NCBI GenBank assembly: GCA_016707585.1
Contig: JADJHL010000008.1
Location: forward strand, 310,001 to 374,000
Length of the DNA: 64,000 bases
Direction: 5' to 3'
From: Ignavibacteriales bacterium
GTDB taxonomy: Bacteria; Bacteroidota; Ignavibacteria; Ignavibacteriales; Ignavibacteriaceae
A model generated the notes under the pieces. The model saw only the letters and a list, made by a program, of their open reading frames with translations, was not told the origin of the DNA and did not search any database. This document shows, one piece after another, positions 36,510-44,737 of the stretch. The position numbers were made by a program, and so were the translations under genes. Positions within the stretch are counted from its first letter, which is position 1. Every line of letters begins with the position of its first letter.

Positions 36510-36860
36510 TTAACTTTTCTGATATAGTCCTAAAGTATTCCCATCAGGATCATTAATTAATGCATACCAACCCATTGCAGGAATTACAGTTTTAGTTCTT
36601 GCAACTGCTCCACCATTATCTTTTGCTTTTTTCAAAATAGAATCAATATCCGGCATATTAACATGAAAAACAGTTGTTTCACCTTTAGCTACTTGATCAA
36701 CTTTTCTTAAGCCAACCATTGTGCCTTTATGATTATTAAAAAGTAAGTATCCGTTACCAAATGGTTTAAATTCCCAGCCAAGTACTTTGTGATAAAAATC
36801 TTTTGCTTTTTCTAAATCTGTTGTTGGAATTTCGCAATGTGCGATTAAATGTTCAGCCAT
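36510..36860 (-). CDS. VOC-family (glyoxalase/dioxygenase fold) protein
   Basis: 116 residues with two beta-alpha-beta-beta-beta units: IAHCEIPTTDLEKAKDFYHKVLGWEF at the start and PAMGWYALINDPDGNTLGLYQ at the end, the usual VOC metal-site positions (His8 and Glu-type ligands). Resembles CFP-30/27-kDa-antigen-like VOC proteins. No substrate can be assigned. Confidence 0.85.
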   Translation of the reverse strand: MAEHLIAHCEIPTTDLEKAKDFYHKVLGWEFKPFGNGYLLFNNHKGTMVGLRKVDQVAKGETTVFHVNMPDIDSILKKAKDNGGAVARTKTVIPAMGWYALINDPDGNTLGLYQKS

Positions 36861-37002
36861 AAATGTCCTTTGAATAAGTTTAAGTTATTTTGTAATGGAA
36901 GTTAAGCTTAACATCATAAATTTTCAACCACATGTTATTAGTAAGTTAAATCAATCATTTAGTAATTTTGGATACATTCAATCACATTTTTCAGGGAGAG
37001 TC

Positions 37003-37725
37003 ATGAAACGTTTAGTTTTATTTTCATTGGTTGCACTTCTTTGCATATTTAATAATTCATATTCACAGCACGAGGATCATTCAACAGAAATAAGTTCTTC
37101 TGTACCTGAGCTTTTTGATTTTCACGAAGTTGTATATCCAATGTGGCACACAGCTTATCCAAATAAAGATTATGCATTGTTCAAACAGCTTTTACCGGAT
37201 GTAAATGCTGGAGTTGAAAAAATTTATGCTGCAAAACTTCCAGGAATTTTACGCGATAAAGAAAATGAATGGAAATCTGGATTGGAGAAACTAAACTTAT
37301 CAACTAAAGATTATAACAAAGCGTGTGAAGAAAATAATGAAGCAGGAATGTTAACCTCAGCAGAAGAACTCCATGCAAATTTTGAAATGCTTGTAAGAAT
37401 TATAAAACCTGTTACCAAAGAAGTAGATGAATTTCATAAAATTCTTTATATGATTTATCATCATTACGGTCCAAACAAAAACACGGAAGAATTAAGCAAA
37501 GCAATTGATGATTTATACTTGCGCGCTGATGAATTAAAAAATTGTGTTCTTCCAAAATGGGCAACAGATAAAAAAGAAGATTTTACAAAATCTGCAGATG
37601 AACTTTACACATCTACAAAAGAGTTAAAGGAATTAAAAGATTCTAAAGCCGATGATAAGCAAATTCAAAGTTCAATTGATAAAGTTCACACAAGTTATCA
37701 AAAGTTAGAAGCTTTGTTTGATTAG
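37003..37725 (+). CDS. Exported helical protein of unknown function
   Basis: 240 residues from ATG 37003, which follows a GGGAGAG SD; an upstream in-frame start at 36895 would add an unlikely tail. The signal peptide ends near NNSYSQ. The mature part is nearly all alpha-helical, with a His/Trp-rich HEVVYPMWHTAYPNKDY segment and an internal YMIYHHYG. Cytochrome c' or b562-like bundles look superficially similar, but there is no CxxCH. Family not recognised. Confidence 0.7.
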   Translation: MKRLVLFSLVALLCIFNNSYSQHEDHSTEISSSVPELFDFHEVVYPMWHTAYPNKDYALFKQLLPDVNAGVEKIYAAKLPGILRDKENEWKSGLEKLNLSTKDYNKACEENNEAGMLTSAEELHANFEMLVRIIKPVTKEVDEFHKILYMIYHHYGPNKNTEELSKAIDDLYLRADELKNCVLPKWATDKKEDFTKSADELYTSTKELKELKDSKADDKQIQSSIDKVHTSYQKLEALFD

Positions 37726-37740
37726 ATTAATTTCTTGAAT

Positions 37741-37827
37741 GTCATTCCCACTGCCATAGGCATCCCTTCGGGAGAAAGTGGGAATCTATTCTTTAAAGAC
37801 TTGAATCCCCGCTTTTGCGGGGATGAC
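37741..37827. repeat. Dispersed palindromic intergenic element, gtcattccc type
   Basis: 87 nt with gtcat at one end and atgac at the other. Inside, cattcccact pairs with agtgggaat, cccttcggg forms a small hairpin and ccccgcttttgcgggg another. GC content is well above the flanks. Such gtcat...atgac elements recur between genes in many Bacteroidota-group genomes. Confidence 0.7.
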
Positions 37828-37837
37828 TTTTTTAAAC

Positions 37838-38395
37838 TCACTTCACAATTTTAGAAACTTCTTTAAACTCAGGTGTTCCGCAAACTTCTAGCAACTCAAA
37901 TAAAATAGATTCTATAGTCGTAACTTCGGCACCGAGAGTTCTCATTCTATCCAGTGCAATGTTGTAATCAATTTCTTTTCTCGATGACACAGCATCAGCA
38001 GCAAGATTAATCTGATGATCATTTGCTATTAAGTCTAAAACTGTCTGTTGCACACAAACGTGGGACTCAACTCCACACACAACAATTTGTGATAATTTCT
38101 TTTTATGAAATTCCTCAAAAAGATTTTCCGCACCGGAACAACTAAAACTTATTTTTTGAAAAGCTGTATATCCTTCAAGTTCATCAAGAATTTTTTGAGA
38201 GGTTGGTCCCAATCCTTTTGGATATTGCTCTGTAAAATAAATTGGAAGCTGCATTGCTTTAAACCCTTTAATCAGCTTAACAGTATTATCTAAAACCGTT
38301 TCATAATTTCTGATTACAGGAAGTATACGTTCCTGCAAATCAATAATAAGCAGGGCAGTAGTTTCTTTTTTTAGAATGATAGGATTTCGTTTCAT
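37838..38395 (-). CDS. Isochorismatase-family cysteine hydrolase
   Basis: 185 residues. The catalytic triad of the family is visible: Asp in ALLIIDLQERI, Lys in YTAFQKISFSC and Cys in CGVESHVCVQQTVLD. The closest type is the YcaC/nicotinamidase-related branch of unknown substrate. It is bracketed by two dispersed repeat elements. Confidence 0.9.
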   Translation of the reverse strand: MKRNPIILKKETTALLIIDLQERILPVIRNYETVLDNTVKLIKGFKAMQLPIYFTEQYPKGLGPTSQKILDELEGYTAFQKISFSCSGAENLFEEFHKKKLSQIVVCGVESHVCVQQTVLDLIANDHQINLAADAVSSRKEIDYNIALDRMRTLGAEVTTIESILFELLEVCGTPEFKEVSKIVK

Positions 38396-38427
38396 AGTTT
38401 TTATTTCTTTTACTTCTATTTCAAAAT

Positions 38428-38525
38428 GTCATTGCGAATCCCCGATTCATCGGGGTGAAGCAATCTGTGTTGGGTTTATAATTTTATTAATAGATTGCTT
38501 CGCTCGTAGACTCGCTCGCAATGAC
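38428..38525. repeat. Dispersed palindromic intergenic element, gtcattgcga type
   Basis: 98 nt bounded by perfect 10-bp inverted ends gtcattgcga (38428-38437) and tcgcaatgac (38516-38525). Inside are ccccgattcatcgggg and a second inverted pair gaagcaatct (38458-38467) / agattgcttc (38492-38501). This nested palindrome is a well-recognised recurrent type in Bacteroidota-group genomes. It lies between two minus-strand genes. Confidence 0.8.
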
Positions 38526-38559
38526 AAATTCTTGAACTTGATCTTACACTTGAACTTAT

Positions 38560-39396
38560 TTAATATATCTCATCCATTCCATACTTACCGCAAGCATACA
38601 TCATCAGTATAGATGATAAATCAATCAAGGCTTTTTTCTGTTCATCTGCGTGAATTACAAGATCATAAACATCCGCCATAAACTGAAAATTGCTTAATAC
38701 TTTTTTTAATTCCCTAAGAGTTGGAGTGCCATGCCAGTTTGCAACTTGTGTTACTAATACTTTTTCAAATCGTCTTAAAAAATCTCTAAACGAAATTAAA
38801 TGTGTTGCATTTGCATGTCTTGGATGACAGATTGCAATCATATCATTAAAATAAGTATCCCATTTATTTGCAAGTTTTTGATTGCGGGAATCCATTACAA
38901 ATCTTGCCTGCTCCAAAGTAAACTTTGCTTTTGTTGTAACTTTGTATTGCGGAATAATTGCATATCCATCATAACTTATTTCATCATCATCTTCATCATA
39001 ATACTTCCATCGTTTTAACAATTGATTTGGCGTGTATATCGTTACAACTTTATCAAGCGAGCTATCTGTTACAATAAATTTTCTTTGCTGATAATTTACA
39101 ACGGTTAACCAGTGTTCCCAGTTATCAACACTTAGGACGCAAGGATAGCCATTCTTTAATTGTTCAATCAAAGCTTTAATTGCGTCATCTGGTTTTTCCC
39201 TGCGAAAATATTTCATCTTGCAGTTATAAAATTTTGCTGCTTTTGCTAAACCGATTTCATCAGTGCCATACCACCAGGTACTGCCGGCCTTTATTCCGAT
39301 TTGATTTTCACTTTCAAATCTGCCAAGCATTACAAGAGCATATTTAAGTGCGAAAGGTCCGCATTGATATTTATAAGGTTGTGGGTAAAAACTCAT
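38560..39396 (-). CDS. C39-like papain-fold cysteine peptidase with extra C-terminal domain
   Basis: 278 residues. The N-terminal half has a papain-like C39 pattern: QCGPFALKYALVMLG with nucleophile Cys12, NWEHWLTVVNY with His95, and VTDSS with Asp111. The C-terminal half (about 150-278) is helical and not recognised. No signal peptide or ABC transporter parts, so it is cytoplasmic and not a bacteriocin exporter. It is divergent from an ATP-grasp ligase gene only 82 nt away. Confidence 0.75.
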   Translation of the reverse strand: MSFYPQPYKYQCGPFALKYALVMLGRFESENQIGIKAGSTWWYGTDEIGLAKAAKFYNCKMKYFRREKPDDAIKALIEQLKNGYPCVLSVDNWEHWLTVVNYQQRKFIVTDSSLDKVVTIYTPNQLLKRWKYYDEDDDEISYDGYAIIPQYKVTTKAKFTLEQARFVMDSRNQKLANKWDTYFNDMIAICHPRHANATHLISFRDFLRRFEKVLVTQVANWHGTPTLRELKKVLSNFQFMADVYDLVIHADEQKKALIDLSSILMMYACGKYGMDEIY

Positions 39397-39478
39397 TTTT
39401 AATTTTATTGATATTGGAACTATGTAAACATTATCAAATGAAGTTTTTTTTACAAGTGATTTTGGGTATTTTTTGGGT

Positions 39479-40534
39479 ATGAAAGCAAAAAAAATTAAAG
39501 TCCTCGTCCTTTACAACGAAGCTCACCCCGAGTTTTACCACAAACCAATCGAACCAGTGCCTGAGCCTGATTTTAAGCCATATTTTGAGGTGGATAATCT
39601 TACTCCAATGGAAGAGTACGAAATCATTGTAAAAAGACTTAAAAGAGTGGGTTTTGATGCTTATGCCTTAAACCTTAAAGATGATATTTTCAGCCTTCTG
39701 GATTTGGTAAAGCAAAATCCGCCGGATGTTATTTTTAACTTTGCTGAGATTTTTAAGGAACAGCCAAGACTTGAGATGAATCTGGTTGGATTGTACGAGC
39801 TTATCGGAATTCCTTACACAGGCGCATCTGCAATAACACTTGCAAACTGCCAGAGTAAATTTCTTACAAAAAAATTATTAAACTATCACGGAATTAAAAC
39901 TGCAAAGTTTCAGTTGTTTGATAAAATACCTGATGAATTTAAACTTGAAACTAAATTTCCTGTTATCGTTAAACCTGCTTATGAAGATGCAAGTGTTGGA
40001 ATTGAAAATGAATCGATTGTTTACAACACAAAAGCGTTAACTAAAAGACTTGAATTTGTTTTCAGTCAATTCAATCAGCCGGCATTGATTGAAGAGTTTA
40101 TTGAAGGACGTGAGTTTAATGTTTCTGTAACAGGAGATTTGAAACCAAAAGTTTTACCGATTAGTGAAATTGATTTTAGCAGAATGCCGGATCACTTACA
40201 CAACATTGTAAGCTACCAGGCAAAATGGGATCCGCACCACGAATCATATCATAAAACAATTCCTATTTGTCCCGCAGAAATTTCTAAAGACCTGGAAGAA
40301 AAAATTAAGCATACAGCAATTGCAGCTTTTAAAATTATGGGCACTAGAGATTATGCACGAGTTGATATGCGCGTAACAAGTGATGAAGAAGTTTATGTTC
40401 TGGAAGTAAATCCAAATCCTGATTTAACAGAAGGTGCGGGATTTATGCGCTCTGCGCACGCTGCCGGATTAAGTTATTCGCGAGCACTAAAGAGAATTGT
40501 TATGCTTGCTTATGAAAGAGGGAAGAGAAAATAG
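39479..40534 (+). CDS. D-Ala-D-Ala-ligase-like ATP-grasp enzyme
   Basis: 351 residues from ATG 39479; a TTG at 39473 is less likely. ATP-grasp features: GIPYTGASAITLANCQSKFLTKKLL, PVIVKPAYEDASVGI with the ATP Lys, LIEEFIEGREF, and ARVDMRV...VLEVNPNPDL with Mg ligands. It resembles Ddl, but the N-terminal domain (YNEAHPEFYHKP, PDVIFNFAEIF) and lack of a cell-wall neighbourhood suggest another amide ligase. It shares its upstream region with the C39-like peptidase. Confidence 0.85.
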   Translation: MKAKKIKVLVLYNEAHPEFYHKPIEPVPEPDFKPYFEVDNLTPMEEYEIIVKRLKRVGFDAYALNLKDDIFSLLDLVKQNPPDVIFNFAEIFKEQPRLEMNLVGLYELIGIPYTGASAITLANCQSKFLTKKLLNYHGIKTAKFQLFDKIPDEFKLETKFPVIVKPAYEDASVGIENESIVYNTKALTKRLEFVFSQFNQPALIEEFIEGREFNVSVTGDLKPKVLPISEIDFSRMPDHLHNIVSYQAKWDPHHESYHKTIPICPAEISKDLEEKIKHTAIAAFKIMGTRDYARVDMRVTSDEEVYVLEVNPNPDLTEGAGFMRSAHAAGLSYSRALKRIVMLAYERGKRK

Positions 40535-40594
40535 TAACATGAAGAAAATAATTTAACATTTAAAATAGTTTTAAATCCTTTATTGGGGAACAAA

Positions 40595-41440
40595 ATGAAA
40601 ATAATAAAAGTATTCTTTATAATTTTTTTATCTGTTCACGCAATTACAGCTCAAAACAATTCTGATTCATTAGGGTATAGACTGTTAGAAATAGTGAATT
40701 CAAAAGAAAATTATGAACAAATCACCGCTATGATGTTACTTGAGAAGGAAAAAGATTATGGCGAAAACAGTGAGTTATTTAGAGAATTTTTTCAAGATTA
40801 TTTTGCTTGGGATAGTCTTAAAGCTGAAATAGTTGAAATATATTCGAGAGAATTTTCGCAGAGTGAAATTCAAGAGTTAATTAGCTTCTATGAGACTCCT
40901 ATTGGAAAAAAATTAGTTTTAAAAGAACCGTTGTTGTCTGCAAAGATGTTAAGAGTTATTGATAAACGGGTACAAGATACATCGCCAATTCTTTTCCAAA
41001 TTTTAAAAGAAAATTATATCGATTTTTTGAGAGATACATCCACTACGTTTAATGATTATGATAATAATGATGAAAAAGAACTATTAGAAATTATCGATAC
41101 TACGATTATTTCTGCTCCAAAATCATCTGATTGTCAAAGATTTTACGAAGGTAAATTTAGTGTAAAAGGTGATACTTCTGGAACATATATTTTAAGAAAA
41201 GATGGAGTGCAACACGAAATACTTGAATTTTTGAATATTGATATGGAGTTAAAAGTTGAATGGCTAAACGATTGTGAATACAACCTGATTTTTATCAAAA
41301 ATAAAAATAAAAAATTTTCATTTTATGAGCCTGGAGAAATAATTAATATTAAAATTTCTGAAATCAGAGGAAATGAATATGATTGTTTTGTTAAAAACAA
41401 AAGGGGAACAATTAAAACTACACTAATTAAAATTGAATAA
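40595..41440 (+). CDS. Secreted DUF2059-type protein
   Basis: 281 residues from ATG 40595, which follows a GGGGAA SD. Signal peptide MKIIKVFFIIFLSVHAITAQ. The segment KAEIVEIYSREFSQSEIQELISFYETPIGKKLVLKEP is the DUF2059 signature. The C-terminal half has SDCQRFYEGKFSVKGD and a beta-rich tail of unknown type. Function unknown; periplasmic by prediction. Confidence 0.82.
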   Translation: MKIIKVFFIIFLSVHAITAQNNSDSLGYRLLEIVNSKENYEQITAMMLLEKEKDYGENSELFREFFQDYFAWDSLKAEIVEIYSREFSQSEIQELISFYETPIGKKLVLKEPLLSAKMLRVIDKRVQDTSPILFQILKENYIDFLRDTSTTFNDYDNNDEKELLEIIDTTIISAPKSSDCQRFYEGKFSVKGDTSGTYILRKDGVQHEILEFLNIDMELKVEWLNDCEYNLIFIKNKNKKFSFYEPGEIINIKISEIRGNEYDCFVKNKRGTIKTTLIKIE

Positions 41441-41444
41441 TTCA

Positions 41445-41474
41445 AAAAACCCGATCCATTTCTGAATCGGGTTT
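41445..41474. terminator. Bidirectional terminator
   Basis: aaacccgat (41447-41455) and atcgggttt (41466-41474) form a 9-bp stem with a 10-nt loop. The A-run in front gives a T-run on the minus strand, so it best terminates the btuB unit and also serves the DUF2059 gene. Confidence 0.8.
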
Positions 41475-41496
41475 CTAACTTTTTCTCATCTCAGTT

Positions 41497-41517
41497 CCTC
41501 TCCTTGCTAAGGAGAGG
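41497..41517. repeat. Dispersed hairpin, cctctcctt/aaggagagg
   Basis: A perfect 9-bp stem with a 3-nt loop, flanked by aaagggtgaggtc. Same type as the hairpin at 33199-33246. It lies inside the convergent gap just after the terminator. Confidence 0.55.
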
Positions 41518-41537
41518 GAAGTAAAGGGTGAGGTCGC

Positions 41538-42074
41538 TTAAGCTTTTACTTTTGCAAGTGCTGGTACTTTATGTTTTACAAGTTCATAAACCCCAAACAT
41601 TACACCAACAAAAAATAAATCACCAATAAGTGCATTCTGGAAAAATGGAATTGCAGCAATGTAGCTTTCCATTAATCCTGCTGGTGTTTTAGGATATAAT
41701 GTTCCAAGTGCCCAAACGCCAAAGTTTGTAATTGCAAAGAAACTTACTGAAGCTGTTAGTGAAGTAATCACAACATTCTTTACATTTACTTTTTTAAGCA
41801 TTACAATTCCAAGTACAACAATCAAAGCAAAACTTAAATAAACAATCCAGGCATAAGAATATATTCCAATAATCAGGTCTGTTAAAAACAAAGCTATAAG
41901 CGGAATTGCAAATGCAAATGATTTCTTATTAAAATATGCGCCGCCAAATAAAGCCATTGCAGCTATCGGTGCAAAGTTTGGCGGGTGGGGAAGTAATCGC
42001 ACAAAAGCAGCAACAAAAACCATTAACGTAACTACCCAAAAGTTTGGGCTTATTTTTTTCATTTGATCAGTCAT
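41538..42074 (-). CDS. DUF6580-like membrane protein, putative ECF-type S component for cobalamin
   Basis: 178 residues, about five or six membrane helices, with the N-terminal pattern VRLLPHPPNFAPIAAMALFGGAYF and the late FFQNALIGDLFFVGVMFGVYELV. This is the DUF6580 'putative transport protein' type, similar in size and topology to ECF-transporter substrate-binding subunits. It is the second gene after a cobalamin riboswitch and btuB, 110 nt downstream with no terminator seen, so a role in B12 (or precursor) uptake is a reasonable inference. Confidence 0.8.
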   Translation of the reverse strand: MTDQMKKISPNFWVVTLMVFVAAFVRLLPHPPNFAPIAAMALFGGAYFNKKSFAFAIPLIALFLTDLIIGIYSYAWIVYLSFALIVVLGIVMLKKVNVKNVVITSLTASVSFFAITNFGVWALGTLYPKTPAGLMESYIAAIPFFQNALIGDLFFVGVMFGVYELVKHKVPALAKVKA

Positions 42075-42184
42075 CGTTTTTTCCTTTCAATTAAAATCTT
42101 AAAAAAATATTTCTTCTTATAATTAGTTCAAAGATAAAGGTTAATTAATTAAAAATTCAAACTCTAATTGTAAATGTAATGTCA

Positions 42185-44146
42185 CTATAAAACCAGCTTA
42201 ATTCCACCATAAAATGATAAACCAGCAGTTCCGTAGCCTAAAGCATCTTCATATTTTGTATCTAATAAATTTTCAGCTCTTAGATTTAGCCTTAAGAATT
42301 CAAAAACATCTAAATGAGTAGATACGTTTAAAAGAAAATATTCTTTTAACTCGACTCTTTTATACGGATAACTTGAAAAATCCATATCATCACGAGCACC
42401 AACCCAAATTACTTCAGTATTAATATTTGCTTGTGGAATAAATGAATAACTTACGTAAAAGCCGCCTTTATTTTCTGGTCTTCTTAAAAGTTTTTCGCCC
42501 GAACTTTCCGAATTTTTACTAGCACCTTTTGATTCAGTAAATGTATAGTTCAGTTTAATTTCAAAATTATCAAACGGTTTTGTTTGTAAATAAAATTCCG
42601 CACCTTTAGTTACAGCGCGATTAATATTTATACTTTTATACTGAGAATAATCCACAATTATCAAGTCTTCAAATCGATTATAAAATCCTGTTATTCCGAC
42701 AGTTGTATTTAAACTGAAAAAATATTGTTCTATGCCAGCATCAATACCAAAACTCTTTTCAGGTCTTAAATCTTTATTACCAAAATATGATTCGTATAAA
42801 TAAAACAATGATGGTGATTTGAAACCAGTTCCAATATTCATTTTAAATTTTGTGCCGCTTTCCCATAGCATATAAGCAGGAGAAATTCTGTAAGTTAATT
42901 TCGAATCAAATAAATTGTGCTGATCATATCTTAATCCAAGAGATAAGAAAAATGATTCATCAAGTTTAAGTTGGTCTTGCAAGTACGCACTAAAGATGTG
43001 TGCATAATTAAAAGGTTGCAGACTTGAAAAAACTAATGTATCTGGAAATTTATAGTATAAATATTCTGATTCTGATTCTTCTCTCTCAAATTCAATTCCC
43101 GCCGTTAACAAGTTAAATTTGCCAAGTTGAAAATCATTTTGCCAATCTAGTTTATATTTTCTTCCATCGTAAAAAGATTTTGAGTAGTAAGGATTAGCTA
43201 ACAATGTATCAAACGAATTTTTGCGCACATTCTTTATATATGATAAACCAATTTTCTGATTCCATCGATCATCAAATAATTTTACTTTACTCTCACCACG
43301 AATAGAAAACTCTTCTTGCTTTGTTTTGTATGTTGGGTCATCACCAAACATTCCGCCAAACTGATCGTTATCGGATTCAGATTTCAAGAATCTTGTATAA
43401 AGATTAAATTCAATAATGTTTGCAAGATTATAGCCAATAAAAGCAGAAGCATTATTAAAATTATATCCATCTTTTTCTGTGTTGCCATATTTCTCTGAAG
43501 CTGAAGAATATCCGTCACTTTGGGTTCTGCTGATTGTTGCAGAGTAATTTAATTTTTGAATTGAACCGCTTAATCCAATAATGCCTTTATATGTTTCGTA
43601 AGATCCGCCTTCTGTTAATAAAGAAAATTTTGGTGAGCCATTTCCTTTTTTTGTAATGATGTTAATAACACCAGCAAGTGCATCTGATCCGTAAAGTGTA
43701 GATTGTGGTCCACGAAGAATTTCTATTCGATCAACGTTATCAATTGGAAGTGCCGAAAAATCATAAACTCCACTTGGATCGTTTATTAGATTCATTTCAA
43801 CACCATCAATCAATACTAAAGTATGCGAATTGTTTGCACCGCGAATATTTATGTTTGATAAAGTTCCATTCCCACCTTGGCGTGTATAACTAATTCCGAT
43901 TTCATTTTTTAGAAGATCAAAAACATTGTTTGCATTACTGTTTGAAATTTGTTCTGAATCAATAACTGAAATTGAGTTTGCAATTTCAATCGTACTTGTT
44001 TGTGTTTTTGTTGCAGTTACAACTACATCATTTAGTTTATAAAAACCGGCGGAATCAGTTTTTTGTATAACTGAATTTTGTGAAAAGTTAAAATGGAATG
44101 GTACAAGAAATCCGAACAGCACCAGAAGAAATTTTGTTTTGTACAT
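42185..44146 (-). CDS. btuB: TonB-dependent outer-membrane cobalamin receptor, BtuB-like
   Basis: 653 residues. Signal peptide, then a plug domain (VVVTATKTQTSTIEIANSIS, DRIEILRGPQSTLYGSDALAGVINIITKKG) and a 22-strand-type barrel ending in LNLRAENLLDTKYEDALGY and a short GGIKLVL. Length and patterns match BtuB, which imports vitamin B12 using TonB energy. The assignment is strengthened by the cobalamin riboswitch in its leader. A hairpin may cover its SD. Confidence 0.92.
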   Translation of the reverse strand: MYKTKFLLVLFGFLVPFHFNFSQNSVIQKTDSAGFYKLNDVVVTATKTQTSTIEIANSISVIDSEQISNSNANNVFDLLKNEIGISYTRQGGNGTLSNINIRGANNSHTLVLIDGVEMNLINDPSGVYDFSALPIDNVDRIEILRGPQSTLYGSDALAGVINIITKKGNGSPKFSLLTEGGSYETYKGIIGLSGSIQKLNYSATISRTQSDGYSSASEKYGNTEKDGYNFNNASAFIGYNLANIIEFNLYTRFLKSESDNDQFGGMFGDDPTYKTKQEEFSIRGESKVKLFDDRWNQKIGLSYIKNVRKNSFDTLLANPYYSKSFYDGRKYKLDWQNDFQLGKFNLLTAGIEFEREESESEYLYYKFPDTLVFSSLQPFNYAHIFSAYLQDQLKLDESFFLSLGLRYDQHNLFDSKLTYRISPAYMLWESGTKFKMNIGTGFKSPSLFYLYESYFGNKDLRPEKSFGIDAGIEQYFFSLNTTVGITGFYNRFEDLIIVDYSQYKSININRAVTKGAEFYLQTKPFDNFEIKLNYTFTESKGASKNSESSGEKLLRRPENKGGFYVSYSFIPQANINTEVIWVGARDDMDFSSYPYKRVELKEYFLLNVSTHLDVFEFLRLNLRAENLLDTKYEDALGYGTAGLSFYGGIKLVL

Positions 44147-44147
44147 T

Positions 44148-44183
44148 GAAGTTACTCCTTATAAAAAGGTTAAAAGTAACTTC
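44148..44183 (-). promoter_or_regulatory. Hairpin overlapping the btuB ribosome-binding site
   Basis: On the minus strand gaagttact (44183-44175) pairs perfectly with agtaacttc (44156-44148), ending 1 nt before the btuB ATG. The SD AAGGAG (44160-44155) lies partly in the stem and partly in the loop. This could be the translational switch of the upstream riboswitch. Inferred from structure only. Confidence 0.5.
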
Positions 44184-44267
44184 GCGTGTTAAAAGTTTAG
44201 ATAAAACGAATGGAGATTGTGAGAGACCATCGTTAACCTTACCTTTCTCGCGAAGGTTGATTAATTA

Positions 44268-44472
44268 TAATTTGCGGCAGGTCTCCTGGCTTTTCAATGT
44301 ACAATTATCAATTAACAATGTACAATTGGTTTAATTGTACATTATACATTTTACATTGTAAATTGATTCACAGTTGCGCGACAGCGACGGAATTTCCCTT
44401 CAGTGGAATCACCGTACTTCCCTATAATTTTCCATTATCCCGATTGAATCGGGATTGGAACACCGTAAATTT
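44268..44472 (-). ncRNA. Cobalamin (B12) riboswitch upstream of btuB
   Basis: Read on the minus strand, the conserved elements occur in order: cggtgttcc, then ggtgattccactgaagggaa, then attccgtcgctgtcgcgcaactgtga, and finally the B12 box agccaggagacctgcc. These match the AdoCbl riboswitch core. It lies about 120 nt before the btuB start. Binding of cobalamin normally shuts off the downstream genes. An AT-rich repeat fills the segment between the core and the B12 box. Confidence 0.93.
44295..44366. repeat. AT-rich repeat inside the riboswitch
   Basis: caatgtacaatt occurs twice directly (44295-44306, 44316-44327) and once inverted as aattgtacatt (44333-44343), followed by further tacatt units. 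It looks like a dispersed intergenic repeat inserted in a variable part of the riboswitch. Confidence 0.65.
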
Positions 44473-44737
44473 TGTTCAAAGAACTTAGACTAAAATAGTC
44501 TTATTAATTTTTAACTCAAATAATCTTAAAAAAAATATTGGATTTACTTTCCACCTTTAACTTTTTTTTCTAAGTTGCATGTAAGATTTATTGTTAATTA
44601 TCAAATTTTAGTTATTCGCAGATGTTACTTTATCAGATATTAGAATTTAATTCTTCCTTTATTTACCGCATATCAAAAACTATAATATTTAATTTCACAT
44701 CAGCAATAAATCAATCTTCAATTAAAAGGAGCTTTTA
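44473..44737. other. Divergent promoter region between btuB riboswitch and sdhC
   Basis: 265 nt, very AT-rich, no gene. It must hold the promoters for the riboswitch-btuB unit (minus) and for sdhCAB (plus). A TATAAT hexamer lies at 44681-44686 upstream of sdhC without a clear -35. Nothing else is recognisable. Confidence 0.4.

Noticed and set aside
37003..37725. Cytochrome c'
   Set aside because: Helical and exported, but it has no CxxCH motif.
37741..38525. CRISPR array or insertion sequence
   Set aside because: Only two different palindromic elements around one gene, with no regular spacing, transposase or cas genes.
38560..40534. Bacteriocin or graspetide cluster
   Set aside because: C39-like peptidase and ATP-grasp are present, but there is no precursor peptide, ABC exporter or leader with a double-Gly site.
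44098..44488. Short plus-strand open frames over the riboswitch region
   Set aside because: They cover the conserved cobalamin riboswitch on the other strand and a repeat; no family resemblance.
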